NCBI GenBank assembly: GCA_050288105.1 | Contig: JBNKDE010000001.1 | Coordinates: forward strand, 434,001-498,000 | Source of the DNA: JACNJF01 sp050288105 | GTDB taxonomy: Bacteria > Pseudomonadota > Gammaproteobacteria > GCA-001735895 | DNA length: 64,000 nucleotides | Direction of reading: 5' to 3' | In this document: piece after piece, positions 9,801-18,302 of the stretch | How positions within the stretch are numbered: the first letter of the stretch is position 1 | Layout of the letters: the number at the start of each line of letters is the position of its first letter | Program-made: the position numbers and the translations under genes | Notes under the pieces: generated by a model | The model's input: only the letters and a program-made list of their open reading frames with translations | Databases searched by the model: none | Told to the model about the DNA's origin: nothing

Positions 9801-9993
9801 TTCTTCGGCAAATCGCGTCCTCAACCTCTGCCGCAGTCGAGCCGGGGTAGACAACGGTAATGGTGACCTTGTCGTTCTTGATTCGAGGAAAGGTTTCGCG
9901 TTGCAGATTGGGCAAACTGACCAGACCCAGCAGGATCACCGCCAGCATGGTCAGGTTGGCGGCAGTTGGATGATAGGCGAACCACTTGAGCAT
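6889..9993 (-). CDS. RND efflux transporter, inner-membrane permease (HAE1 type)
   Basis: 1034 residues, the full length of an AcrB-like permease. TM1 is at the N terminus, followed by a large periplasmic porter domain, a cluster of helices at about 335-480 with the proton-relay pair in GLLMDDAIVVAEN, a second porter half and the terminal helix bundle. It should form a trimer that exports small molecules by proton antiport. The adaptor gene lies 3 bases upstream, so the two are one operon. No outer-membrane channel gene is present, so a TolC-like protein must come from elsewhere. Substrate unknown; the protein belongs to a branch distinct from classical AcrB, as its start (MLKWFAYHPTAANLTML) shows. 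Confidence 0.93.
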   Translation of the reverse strand: MLKWFAYHPTAANLTMLAVILLGLVSLPNLQRETFPRIKNDKVTITVVYPGSTAAEVEDAICRRIEDALESISDMDEMICESSEGLGKATAVMLEGSDMARFLDDINAAIDAITDFPEQVETPIIEESGRTDSVISIAITGPDDPVQLKTYAEDVKLRLLAQADIATVDINGFSDHQIRIEIPASLLRQYALSLSDIAATLKNQSVSVPAGRLEGPQEDILLRIDDQRKNVQQIGNLVVISSKNGATIHLKDIASISDRFDREENLILFNRQRAAILNISKTPEQDILRSLQDVKDFVAQENSKLPDNVRLTLTQDRASIVQDRLDMILSNGVQGLIMVFLMLWLFFSIRYSFWVTMGLPISFLGALFVLPLLGITINMISMVGLLIGVGLLMDDAIVVAENIAARLERGERALHAAVSGVKQVLPGVLSSFATTIMIFGSLAFITGDMGQILRIIPIVLIIVLSVSLLEAFLILPNHLGHSLDHLQQREPGRFRSWFEDSFNHFRDNRFGPLLDKAIEYRYLTLGLTIMLFVLAVAMPAGGKIKFVGFPSIEGNIIEARVLMPQGTPLQKTRALVEKIEQAAVELNEKYTPLQPGQQDLINNMTVIFNQNPDANETGPHVARIIVDLLSAETRTTSLDTFRDEWRSAVGSQPDLISLKFTEPTLGPGGRAIEVRLRGQDMQQLKSASETLQNWFNSYQGVVDISDDLRPGKRELKISLLDSAGSVGVTASQISSQIGAAFQGIKIDEFPVGAETYEVDLRLAAENRQYIDDLHQITISTANGDQIPLTNVANIVEDRGWARINRVDRQRTVTVQGDVQRHLANAQELLKLAQTDIFPEIRQQFPGIVIDTQGESEKSSKTGGSIVRNVGLGMIGLYILLALQFRGYVAPLTVMAVIPTALIGVIFGHMALGLDLTMPSIVGMASLFGVVVNDSILLVVFIREERQKGVPVAQASRAAGRARFRPILLTSITTIAGLTPLLLETSFQAQILIPLAASLAFGLTSATMIALFLVPAIYCILDDYNLLGEINPDTI

Positions 9994-9996
9994 AAC

Positions 9997-11283
9997 TTAC
10001 TGCCCCACAACTGCATCGTTGACAGGTTCTAGCAACATACCTGAAACGGCTGGAATGACGTCGCTTAAAACCAGTTGTTCTCCCACTTTTAAACCTGACT
10101 GTATCACCGAGAACTGCTGCTGGTCATAAAGCTTTTTGACCTGGCGTACCTGTAGCCGGCTGTGTTCATCCAGAACATAGGCGTAGCCATTCCTGATTGC
10201 ATTACCCGGTACGACGATCGCATTTTGCTGGGGGTGACCTGCGATACTCACTTCAACCAGCATACCTTTAGATAACGGAGGGCGTTTACCTGGAATCGTT
10301 TGCTGAAGTGGATGGTCAACGGCCACCACCAGGCCCATGGTGCGGGTTTTTGTGTCTACGCTATCGCTGAAACGCACAAAACTGGCATCCCATTGTGCTG
10401 GCTCGTCATTGCCCAGGTCAAGACTGATGGTGGGTACAAAACCGGTCATCTGACGAAGTTGGGTAGAAAGGCTTAACACATCGACTGGTAACGTCGGCGC
10501 TCGATTAGCGAACAGGTTTTTCAATGAAGACATGGGTATCTGGGCAGTAATCTCGATGCGGTCTACCGAATCCCCGGAAAACATATGTTCTCCGCGCGAT
10601 ACATACTGATGCGCTTCAATATTTAGTCCCGTCACACGCAGATTAAACGGTGCACTGATTTCTGTATTGTCCAGGTCACGTTGCGCCTGGTCTATTTTAA
10701 CCTGTAGCAATTTACGGTTAATCGGGAAAAGGGCCAGAGTATTACGGTAGTTTTGAAGCGAAGTGCGGGAGTTTAACAGGGCACGTTCAGCACTATCCGC
10801 ATCGCTCTGCGATACGCTGCCTTTCTTAACCAGTTGCTGCAGACGGTTATATTCTTTCTCAGCCAGGGTCAGATTACGTTGCTCGATGTCCAGCAATGCG
10901 GCTGCATTTTTTTGTTGTATCTCAAGTTCTGCCAGCTGGGCTTCTGCCTGTTGCAGGATCAGCTGGTAGTCCACCGGATCGATTTGTACCAATAACTCGC
11001 CCTGCTGAATTATTTCTCCATCCTGTAACCTGGGGTGTAAGGACTGTATGCGCCCCGATACCTGGGCAATCGCTTTCCACACCTGGGCGGGCTGAACCTC
11101 GCCAAAGCCCTGGGCAACGGGTACAAATTCCTGTGCAACAACCTGCAGGGTTCTAACCTTACGCGCCTTGCTGTTATCAGTCGTTGTGACCGGCAATTGT
11201 TGACCACTTTTAAGCAGGATAAATATAACGACAGCGATGATGACTGGAGGAAGCAGCAACAGTTTTCGGGAAAGTTTTGGCAT
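9997..11283 (-). CDS. RND efflux periplasmic adaptor (membrane fusion protein)
   Basis: 428 residues. An uncleaved signal anchor lies at about 8-24, followed by a biotinyl-lipoyl-like half (SGRIQSLHPRLQDGEIIQQGE), a long coiled-coil hairpin at about 110-200 rich in Gln, Leu and Glu, the second lipoyl half and the beta-barrel and membrane-proximal domains. It links the permease encoded just downstream to an outer-membrane channel. There is no lipobox, so it is held by a membrane helix rather than by lipid. First gene of its operon, with 202 bases upstream before the next gene. Confidence 0.92.
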   Translation of the reverse strand: MPKLSRKLLLLPPVIIAVVIFILLKSGQQLPVTTTDNSKARKVRTLQVVAQEFVPVAQGFGEVQPAQVWKAIAQVSGRIQSLHPRLQDGEIIQQGELLVQIDPVDYQLILQQAEAQLAELEIQQKNAAALLDIEQRNLTLAEKEYNRLQQLVKKGSVSQSDADSAERALLNSRTSLQNYRNTLALFPINRKLLQVKIDQAQRDLDNTEISAPFNLRVTGLNIEAHQYVSRGEHMFSGDSVDRIEITAQIPMSSLKNLFANRAPTLPVDVLSLSTQLRQMTGFVPTISLDLGNDEPAQWDASFVRFSDSVDTKTRTMGLVVAVDHPLQQTIPGKRPPLSKGMLVEVSIAGHPQQNAIVVPGNAIRNGYAYVLDEHSRLQVRQVKKLYDQQQFSVIQSGLKVGEQLVLSDVIPAVSGMLLEPVNDAVVGQ

Positions 11284-11442
11284 AATTAAGCTTCTATCTA
11301 AACAGGGTTAGCAATTATAAAGTCTTTGAGATTTCGCTTTGTAACGTTTTGTAAATGGATAAAGTTACATTAAAAGACGAGCGATGGTCATCGAAGCTTT
11401 AGTGGGCCGACTGAATAGCTGGGCATTATCTAATGTTGAGGA

Positions 11443-11465
11443 TAACCCGGACTGGAGCCGGGTTA
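11443..11465 (-). terminator. Hairpin downstream of the CBS gene
   Basis: TAACCCGG and CCGGGTTA form a perfect 8-bp stem around a 7-base loop, 21 bases past the stop of the minus-strand CBS-domain gene. It has no T run, so its role as a terminator is uncertain; the 202-base gap between the adaptor and CBS genes otherwise shows nothing clear. Confidence 0.35.
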
Positions 11466-11485
11466 CCTGAGCATCGGGTACGGAT

Positions 11486-11941
11486 TTAACCGAGGCGTGT
11501 TTTAACGTGTTGCAGGTAGATGGATTTATGCACATCACCCAGGCTTAGCATGCCCAGCAATCGATCACCCACAGCAACGGGAATGCGTCGAAATTTATTA
11601 CCTACCATGCGTGCGGCAGCTTTCAGAATTTCCATGTCGGGTGGTACCGTAATGACGGATTTTGTCATCAGTGACTGTACCTGCATAGCGACGACATCTG
11701 AATATTGCCCCAGTGCCTTGGTCATATCGATACCGGAGAGGCCATCCATCATATCTTCGACCTTGGGAAACATAGGCCCGAGGACATCGCGTTCAGAGAT
11801 AAATCCAACCAGTTTATTATCATCTTCGACCACCGGGATTCCGCTAAGACGATACAGACACATCATACTAACAACTTCTGCCATCGGGGTGGTCGGGGTT
11901 ACAGTTTTGAGCGAGGTGCTCATAATATCTTCGACTAACAT
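11486..11941 (-). CDS. Tandem CBS-domain protein
   Basis: 151 residues made of two CBS motifs (about 1-65 and 85-148): VEDIMSTSLKTVTPTTPMAEV with LVGFISERDVLG, then VQSLMTKSVITVPPDMEIL with LLGMLSLGDVHKS. CBS pairs bind adenine nucleotides and usually regulate a partner. No catalytic domain is attached, and the neighbours (an RND operon and a HerA-like ATPase) do not reveal the partner. It is divergent from the ATPase gene, with 266 bases between them. Confidence 0.88.
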   Translation of the reverse strand: MLVEDIMSTSLKTVTPTTPMAEVVSMMCLYRLSGIPVVEDDNKLVGFISERDVLGPMFPKVEDMMDGLSGIDMTKALGQYSDVVAMQVQSLMTKSVITVPPDMEILKAAARMVGNKFRRIPVAVGDRLLGMLSLGDVHKSIYLQHVKTRLG

Positions 11942-12207
11942 TGGTGCTCCTTTTTGTTGTAGTTATAGAGGCCGTTAAAATGATATTCCAATGCTGACGA
12001 TCAGTGTTGAACAGCAACCAATCGACGCAAACTAGCATTGTAACAGGCCCTGAGTTAATGGATTTCAACGCCTAAAAAGTTGAAATTCACCCTGTTGAGT
12101 TGAGTGCTCGGGGAACAATATAGCATGAACTTCAGCCGAATTGCGTTTTAGCTGAACGTTCAGGTAAGCTTGCTTTTTTTCCTCCAGAACTGATACGGAT
12201 TTAAACC

Positions 12208-13698
12208 ATGCAGACACAGATACTCATCGGCGGTACCGGGACTCAGCAAATCGCGCTGGACGCCAGAATGGCGAATCGGCATGGCCTTATTACAGGAGCA
12301 ACCGGAACGGGTAAAACCGTTACATTACAGATACTTGCGGAGGGCTTTTCAAGTATTGGTGTACCTGTGTTTGTGACTGATATCAAGGGCGATCTGTCAG
12401 GACTATCGCAACCTGGTAAGCCACACCCGAAGATTGATGAGCGCGTACAGAAGATTGCAATTGAGAATTACCAGCAACGTGCGAGGCCAACTGTTCTGTG
12501 GGATATTTTTGAACAACAGGGCCTGCCGTTACGGGTCACCATTTCGGATATGGGCCCCTTACTGCTGTCCAGTCTGCTGGAGCTGAATGAAACTCAAACC
12601 GGTATTTTATACGCCTGTTTTGACCTGGCAGATGACGAAGGGCTGTTATTACTGGATCTGAAGGATCTGAAATCAATGTTAAGCTGGATGATGGATAACG
12701 CCAGTGAACTGAAAACTGAATACGGCAATATCTCATCCAGCTCGGTAGCTGCCATCAAGCGAAAACTGCTGGTACTGGAAGAGCAGGGTGCTGATCAGTT
12801 TTTCGGAGAGCCTGCACTCAACCTCGCTGACATCATGATTAGTGATTTTTCCGGTTTAGGCATTATAAATATACTGGATGCCACGCGTTTAAGCTCGCTT
12901 TCCCCGCGCGTATATGGTGCGTTCCTGCTGTGGTTTCTGGCGGAACTTTACGAAAACATGCCAGAAGTAGGCGACGCTGATAAACCCAGGTTTGTGTGCT
13001 TTTTTGATGAAGCTCACCTGTTATTTGACCTGAGCTCCAGCGCATTAATCGATAAGATAGAACAGATCGTACGTCTGATACGATCCAAGGGTGTAGGCAT
13101 TTATTTCGTTACGCAAAGCCCGCTGGATATTCCCGAAGCGGTTCTGGGCCAGATGGGGTTGCGGGTTCAACATGCATTACGCGCATTTACCCCTAAAGAT
13201 AAAAAAGCAGTTAACACCGTCGCCGAGACCTTCCGTGCCAACCCCGCGTTGGATATAAAACAGGAGATTGGCATGCTGGGTGTTGGCGAAGCGCTGGTAT
13301 CCTACCTGCAGGCCGATGGGACCCCCAGCGTAGTCGAGAAAACCCTGATTCGTCCGCCCGAGTCGCAGATCGGCGCCATAGATCAGGCACTGCGTAAAGA
13401 CCTGATCCAGCGATCACCCTTGCATGGGCGTTATGCGCAGGATCTGGATCGGGAGTCCGCCTTTGAAATGCTCAAGCAGCGCGCAGATGAAAAACAGTTA
13501 AAACAGCAACAACTGGAATTGCAGGCCGAACAGGAAAAACAAAGACAGGCCGCTGAAAAAGAACAGGCTAAAAGGAGCCGGGGTCGTCCACGTCAGTCGT
13601 TTGCAGAAGCGATGATAAAAAGCACGCTGCGTTCGGTAGGAAGCTCACTAGGTCGCAGGATTGTACGCGGTGTTTTAGGCTCGTTGCTGGGAAAATAA
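12208..13698 (+). CDS. HerA-like helicase C-terminal family ATPase (DUF853 / YjgR type)
   Basis: 496 residues. A P-loop GATGTGKT lies at 30-37, a Walker B with FFDEAHLLF at about 267-275, and an arginine-finger-type region follows. The closing part (about 410-460) is a Glu/Lys/Gln-rich coiled coil, followed by a basic tail with GRPRQSF. The family is related to the HerA/FtsK DNA translocases; the exact role is not established. It stands alone, 140 bases upstream of hoxF on the same strand. The 266-base upstream region shows no gene or clear operator. Confidence 0.9.
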   Translation: MQTQILIGGTGTQQIALDARMANRHGLITGATGTGKTVTLQILAEGFSSIGVPVFVTDIKGDLSGLSQPGKPHPKIDERVQKIAIENYQQRARPTVLWDIFEQQGLPLRVTISDMGPLLLSSLLELNETQTGILYACFDLADDEGLLLLDLKDLKSMLSWMMDNASELKTEYGNISSSSVAAIKRKLLVLEEQGADQFFGEPALNLADIMISDFSGLGIINILDATRLSSLSPRVYGAFLLWFLAELYENMPEVGDADKPRFVCFFDEAHLLFDLSSSALIDKIEQIVRLIRSKGVGIYFVTQSPLDIPEAVLGQMGLRVQHALRAFTPKDKKAVNTVAETFRANPALDIKQEIGMLGVGEALVSYLQADGTPSVVEKTLIRPPESQIGAIDQALRKDLIQRSPLHGRYAQDLDRESAFEMLKQRADEKQLKQQQLELQAEQEKQRQAAEKEQAKRSRGRPRQSFAEAMIKSTLRSVGSSLGRRIVRGVLGSLLGK

Positions 13699-13838
13699 TC
13701 CCTAACTTCCGGCCAGAACCGCTCTCTGCAAGTTGCTTTGATAAATGCACTAACTCAGGGATAAAAATTTAAACAGTCGTAATCTATATCAGGGTCTTTT
13801 ATGCTAACATCAGCATCATCTATAAGACCTATGTGATT

Positions 13839-15596
13839 ATGACTTTATCTCAATCTCCAAGTATCGATGAATTCGTGTCGGAGTGCATCGGGCCTCAACC
13901 TGAACGCACGCTTCTGCTTCAATATCTGATTGCTATTCAGCATCAGTTTCGACACATCCCGCCGTTAGCCATTCAGTTGCTGAGTGAACGCCTGACGCTG
14001 GGCGTGGCACATATCAAAGCTATTGTAGATTTCTACTCTTTTCTGAATCTCGAGTATCCCGGTAGCTATCAACTATTGTTCAGCGACAACATTACCGACC
14101 GCTTTGCGGGTAATGCCGAGTATTTTGAGCAGATGCAGAAGGCTATGCGCGGTCAGCATGTATCTATCGGCTACACTTCCTGCACAGGCCTGTGCGACCA
14201 GGGGCCGGCATTGCTGGTCAACGGTCGGGCTATAAAACGGCTGGACAAAACTCGAATCGAAGCCATTGCGGTTTACATACGCAGCCAGATCCCTGTTCAT
14301 AAATGGCCCAGCGACTGGTTTGTTATTGAAAATAATATTCAGCGCAGGGATATTCAGCTTTCGTCTGACTACAGGGCTGGTCAGGCGCTGCAGACTGTGG
14401 TTGAACAGGATGCCGATCATTTCCTGCAGCAGCTGGAACACTCGGGATTACGTGGCAGGGGCGGGGCCGGTTTTACCACCGCAAAAAAATGGCAGTACTG
14501 CCGTGACACCCAGTCTGAGCAACGTTATATGGTGTGTAATGCCGATGAAGGTGAGCCTGGAACCTTTAAAGATCGTGTTTTGCTAAACGAATATGCCGAT
14601 GCCGTGATAGAGGGAATGACCATCTGTGCCAGAGTGATAGGTGCCAGCAGAGGGTTCATCTACCTGCGTGGTGAGTATCGTTTCCTGCTGGATAAAATCA
14701 ACAATGTACTGCAATCACGCAGGCAGCAGGGTTTGCTGGGTGCGAATATTCTGGGTCATAGCGATTTCAACTTCGACATCGACATTCATCTGGGGGCGGG
14801 AGCTTACATCTGCGGTGAAGAATCCGCCCTCATCGAGTCGCTGGAGGGCAAGCGCGGAACGCCTCGTGTGCGTCCACCATTTCCGGTTCAGCAGGGCTAT
14901 ATGAATAAGCCGACGGTAGTGAATAACGTAGAAACCTTTTTTTCAGTGAATTACATCGCTGCAAATGGTGCGCCCAGCTTTAATCGGGTCGGTACCGATC
15001 AATCCATGGGCACGCGCCTGCTGAGTATCAGTGGCGATTGCCAGAGCCCCGGTATCTATGAGTACCCCTTTGGTGTCAGTCTGAATCAAATCCTGCAGGA
15101 TTGTGGGGGCGAAAATGCGCAGGCTGTGCAAATGGCCGGAGCGGCGGGTCATCTGGTGCTGGCCAGAGATTTTGATCGTGTCATGAGTTTTGAAGACCTG
15201 CCTACTGGCGGCTCATTCATGGTTATCGGGCCAGAGCGCAATCTATTGCAGGTACTGGATAACTTTGCGCGCTTTTTCGAACATGAAAGCTGCGGATTCT
15301 GTACCCCATGCCGCGTGGGTACACGACTGGTAGCGGAAATCATCGATGAATTTTACCGAGGCGAAGGGAGCCAGATTGCTTTTAACCAGTTGGGGGCCAT
15401 CAATGAGTTAATGACGCACAGTTGCCATTGTGGTCTGGGCTGTAGCGCACCTACGGTTTTTATGGACGCAATGCGCGATAGCAGGGCGCTATTCGAAGCC
15501 CAGATGCAAACCGAAGATAATCCGGTTTTTGACCTGGAGAGTTCGGTCACTGAATTTGAAGATATGGTGAACGCCGTGATTCCGGGGGTAAAGTAA
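13839..15596 (+). CDS. hoxF: NAD-reducing hydrogenase diaphorase subunit HoxF
   Basis: 585 residues from the ATG at 13839 (a GTG two codons earlier is also open). An N-terminal NuoE-like thioredoxin-fold domain (1-140) is fused to a NuoF-like FMN/NAD domain: the GRGGAGF glycine loop, NADEGEPGTFKDR, GAGAYICGEESALIES and the 4Fe-4S ligands CGFCTPC plus a later Cys. The NuoE-like part keeps only Cys115 and Cys119 of the usual four 2Fe-2S ligands. HoxF transfers electrons between NAD and the iron-sulfur chain. It overlaps hoxU by one base, so they are translationally coupled. The fused form matches group 3d soluble hydrogenases. Confidence 0.94.
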   Translation: MTLSQSPSIDEFVSECIGPQPERTLLLQYLIAIQHQFRHIPPLAIQLLSERLTLGVAHIKAIVDFYSFLNLEYPGSYQLLFSDNITDRFAGNAEYFEQMQKAMRGQHVSIGYTSCTGLCDQGPALLVNGRAIKRLDKTRIEAIAVYIRSQIPVHKWPSDWFVIENNIQRRDIQLSSDYRAGQALQTVVEQDADHFLQQLEHSGLRGRGGAGFTTAKKWQYCRDTQSEQRYMVCNADEGEPGTFKDRVLLNEYADAVIEGMTICARVIGASRGFIYLRGEYRFLLDKINNVLQSRRQQGLLGANILGHSDFNFDIDIHLGAGAYICGEESALIESLEGKRGTPRVRPPFPVQQGYMNKPTVVNNVETFFSVNYIAANGAPSFNRVGTDQSMGTRLLSISGDCQSPGIYEYPFGVSLNQILQDCGGENAQAVQMAGAAGHLVLARDFDRVMSFEDLPTGGSFMVIGPERNLLQVLDNFARFFEHESCGFCTPCRVGTRLVAEIIDEFYRGEGSQIAFNQLGAINELMTHSCHCGLGCSAPTVFMDAMRDSRALFEAQMQTEDNPVFDLESSVTEFEDMVNAVIPGVK

Positions 15597-16291
15597 TGGC
15601 GCAATTTTATATCGACGATAAAGCGGTTTCCTTTACACCTGGCCAGACCATCATGCAGGCGGCGCTTGACGCGGAAGTCTATATCCCGCATTTATGCTTT
15701 CATCCCGAGTTTCATCCTCATGGGAGCTGCCGGGTATGCCTGGTAGATATAGGAGGGCGTATGGTTGCAGCCTGTACCTACCCGGCACAGGCAGATTTAA
15801 AGGTGCTGAATATCACTCCCGAAGTGCAGCGGCAACGTATGGAAATAATCGAAATGCTGTTTGTCGAAGGCAATCATACCTGTCCTTCTTGTGAGAAAAG
15901 TGGCGCCTGCAATCTGCAGGCAGTAGCTGAATTTTGCGGTATGTTATCGCCGCCATATCGTTTTCTGTATCCGAACCGTGAGGTCGATGCCAGTCATCCG
16001 GATTACATGCTGGATTACAATCGCTGCATCCTGTGTGAACTATGTGTCAGGGCCAGTCGGGATGTGGATGGCAAATCTATTTTTTCCATTGCGGGTCGAG
16101 GGCGTAAGGCACATCTGCAGATAGATGCCAAGGACAGTAAGCTAGGAAACAGTAACTTTGAAAAAACTGATCGTGCGGCCACTATCTGTCCTGTGGGTGT
16201 TTTTTTACCCAAGAATAAGGGGTTTGATGTGGCAATCGGCCAGCGCCTGTATGACCTTGAACCCATAGACAAACAGCAGGTGAAAAAGTGA
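15596..16291 (+). CDS. hoxU: NAD-reducing hydrogenase subunit HoxU (electron-transfer subunit)
   Basis: 231 residues, like the N-terminal part of NuoG. A 2Fe-2S ferredoxin domain has its Cys ligands in CFHPEFHPHGSCRVC and ACTYPA; a His/Cys 4Fe-4S site is seen in NHTCPSCEKSGAC; a further ferredoxin-like segment has CILCELC and TICPVG. It wires HoxF to the hydrogenase dimer in the cytoplasm. It overlaps hoxF by 1 base and hoxY by 4 bases. Confidence 0.94.
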   Translation: MAQFYIDDKAVSFTPGQTIMQAALDAEVYIPHLCFHPEFHPHGSCRVCLVDIGGRMVAACTYPAQADLKVLNITPEVQRQRMEIIEMLFVEGNHTCPSCEKSGACNLQAVAEFCGMLSPPYRFLYPNREVDASHPDYMLDYNRCILCELCVRASRDVDGKSIFSIAGRGRKAHLQIDAKDSKLGNSNFEKTDRAATICPVGVFLPKNKGFDVAIGQRLYDLEPIDKQQVKK

Positions 16292-16827
16292 GCGATAAAA
16301 TCAGAATTGCGACCACCTCTTTAGCCGGTTGTTTTGGTTGCCATATGTCGATACTGGATATCGATGAAAAGATTATTGATCTGGTGGAACTGGTAGAATT
16401 CAGTCGTTCACCTTTAACCGATTTCAAGCACCCTGAAGCCTGTGATATCGGTATCATTGAAGGCGGATTGGCTAACTCCGAAAATGTCGAAGTGGCACGT
16501 GAATTTCGCGAGCAATGCAAAATCATTGTCGCGATTGGTGCCTGTGCATTAAATGGCGGGATACCGGCAATGCGGAATCATTATACGGTAACCGATATCT
16601 TTCAGGAGTCTTACATTAATGGCATCGGCCTGGATCAGGCGCATATCCCGCACGATCCTGAATTACCCAAGATCCTGAATAAGGTACATCCGTTGCAGGA
16701 AGTTATTAAGGTGGATTATGTATTGCCGGGTTGCCCACCGCCTGCCGAGTTAATCTGGGAAGTCGTGAGTGCTTTACTGGAAGGTAGAGAGCCTGTTATC
16801 CCTCAGGAGATTTTACGCTATGACTAG
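16288..16827 (+). CDS. hoxY: NAD-reducing hydrogenase small subunit HoxY
   Basis: 179 residues, the short form of a [NiFe] hydrogenase small subunit with only the proximal 4Fe-4S cluster. Ligand Cys residues are visible in AGCFGCHMS, GACALNGG and LPGCPPP. There is no Tat signal, so it stays in the cytoplasm. It overlaps hoxU by 4 bases and hoxH by 8 bases in one operon. Confidence 0.94.
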   Translation: MSDKIRIATTSLAGCFGCHMSILDIDEKIIDLVELVEFSRSPLTDFKHPEACDIGIIEGGLANSENVEVAREFREQCKIIVAIGACALNGGIPAMRNHYTVTDIFQESYINGIGLDQAHIPHDPELPKILNKVHPLQEVIKVDYVLPGCPPPAELIWEVVSALLEGREPVIPQEILRYD

Positions 16828-18259
16828 AATTGCGATAGACCCTATCAGCCGTGTCGAAGGGCATGGCAAGATCACCCTGCAACAGGATGAGAATAAACGA
16901 ATTACTCAGGCACGATTACATATCGTGGAATTCCGCGGCTTTGAAAAATTCATACAGGGGCGGCCTTTTCAGGAAGTTCCGGTGCTGGTTCAGCGACTGT
17001 GCGGTATCTGCCCGGTAAGTCATCACCTGGCTGCAGCCAAAGCCTGTGATCAGTTAACGGGTGTGTCGCAGCTGACGCCCACTGGCGACAAGATGCGTCG
17101 CCTGATGCATTTTGGACAGGTGTTGCAGTCGCATGCGTTGCATTTCTTTCACCTGGCTTCCCCGGATTTATTGTTTGGTTATGATGATGAAGTCAGGCAC
17201 CGCAATATTATCGGCGTGATTCAGGACAACCCGGAACTTGCAAAGCAGGGGGTCCTGTTACGTAAATATGGTCAGGAAGTGATACGCCTGACAGCAGGAA
17301 AGCGAATTCATGGCACCGGAGCCATTCCGGGGGGCATTAATAAAAACCTCAGCCTGCAGGAACGTGATTATCTGGCAAAGGATATCGACCAGATGATCGA
17401 ATGGTCGCTGACTGCGGTGGCCTTATTCAAAAAAATCTTTTACCATCAACGTGAGTATCATGAAACCTTTGCTGCAATTGAGAGCAGTATGCTTAGCCTG
17501 ATTGGCAGCGATGGTGCACTGGAATTATACGACGGCCGGCTGCGAGCCCGTCATGCCGATGATTCGGTCATTTTCGACCAATACGATGGAAACCAGTATC
17601 TGGATGTGATTAGCGAGCATGTAGAATCCTGGAGTTATATGAAGTTTCCCTATCTGAAATCACTGGGTCTGGAACAGGGCTGGTATCGGGTAGGGCCGCT
17701 CGCTCGCCTGAATAACTGCGACTTCATCAATACGCCGCTGGCCGAGCAGGAGCGTGTGGAATTTAAGGCACTGAATGGTAATAAACCCGTGCAATTTTCG
17801 CTGGCTTATCACTGGGCGCGCCTGATTGAGATTCTGCACTGTGCTGAATCGATCAAGCTGTTGCTCGACGATCGCGATTTGCAGGGCGATCATTTAGCGG
17901 TTAAAGGCGAGATGCAAACGCGAGGCATCGGTATTATCGAGGCTCCTCGTGGCACACTATTACATCACTATGAAATCAACGAAGACGGCCTGATTGAAAA
18001 GGCCAACCTGATTGTGTCTACCACACATAATAATCGAGCGATGAATGAGTCAATACGTCAGGTAGCGGATCAATACCTGGATGGAAATGAAATCACTGAG
18101 CCTATGTTGAACCAGCTTGAGGTCGCGGTGCGCGCCTATGATCCCTGCCTGTCCTGCGCGACTCATGCACTGGGTAAGATGCCATTGCAGGTGACCTTGC
18201 TGGATCATCAGGGTAAAACACTGGCTGTGAAAGAGAAATCATCAGTCGATGGCAGTTAA
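16820..18259 (+). CDS. hoxH: NAD-reducing hydrogenase large subunit HoxH
   Basis: 479 residues from the ATG at 16820, chosen because CAGGAGA sits 9 bases ahead and the protein then begins with MTRIAIDPISRVEGHGK, the classic large-subunit start. The Ni-Fe ligands are in RLCGICPVSHH near the N terminus and DPCLSCATH near the C terminus. The 30 residues after that last His are the extension that a maturation protease removes once nickel is inserted; hoxW for this step follows 43 bases later. It catalyses reversible hydrogen oxidation. No hyp maturation genes are in the window. Confidence 0.95.
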   Translation: MTRIAIDPISRVEGHGKITLQQDENKRITQARLHIVEFRGFEKFIQGRPFQEVPVLVQRLCGICPVSHHLAAAKACDQLTGVSQLTPTGDKMRRLMHFGQVLQSHALHFFHLASPDLLFGYDDEVRHRNIIGVIQDNPELAKQGVLLRKYGQEVIRLTAGKRIHGTGAIPGGINKNLSLQERDYLAKDIDQMIEWSLTAVALFKKIFYHQREYHETFAAIESSMLSLIGSDGALELYDGRLRARHADDSVIFDQYDGNQYLDVISEHVESWSYMKFPYLKSLGLEQGWYRVGPLARLNNCDFINTPLAEQERVEFKALNGNKPVQFSLAYHWARLIEILHCAESIKLLLDDRDLQGDHLAVKGEMQTRGIGIIEAPRGTLLHHYEINEDGLIEKANLIVSTTHNNRAMNESIRQVADQYLDGNEITEPMLNQLEVAVRAYDPCLSCATHALGKMPLQVTLLDHQGKTLAVKEKSSVDGS

Positions 18260-18302
18260 GCCGGGTAGCACAGACGTTTCCTGCCGAAGTTCGCTGTAAG
18301 AC

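Noticed and set aside
11520..11978. 152-codon open frame on the plus strand opposite the CBS gene
   Set aside because: It is antisense to a clear two-CBS protein and has no recognisable motif.
13699..13838. A sigma-54 promoter upstream of hoxF
   Set aside because: I found no GG/GC pair with the required -24/-12 spacing that matched the consensus.
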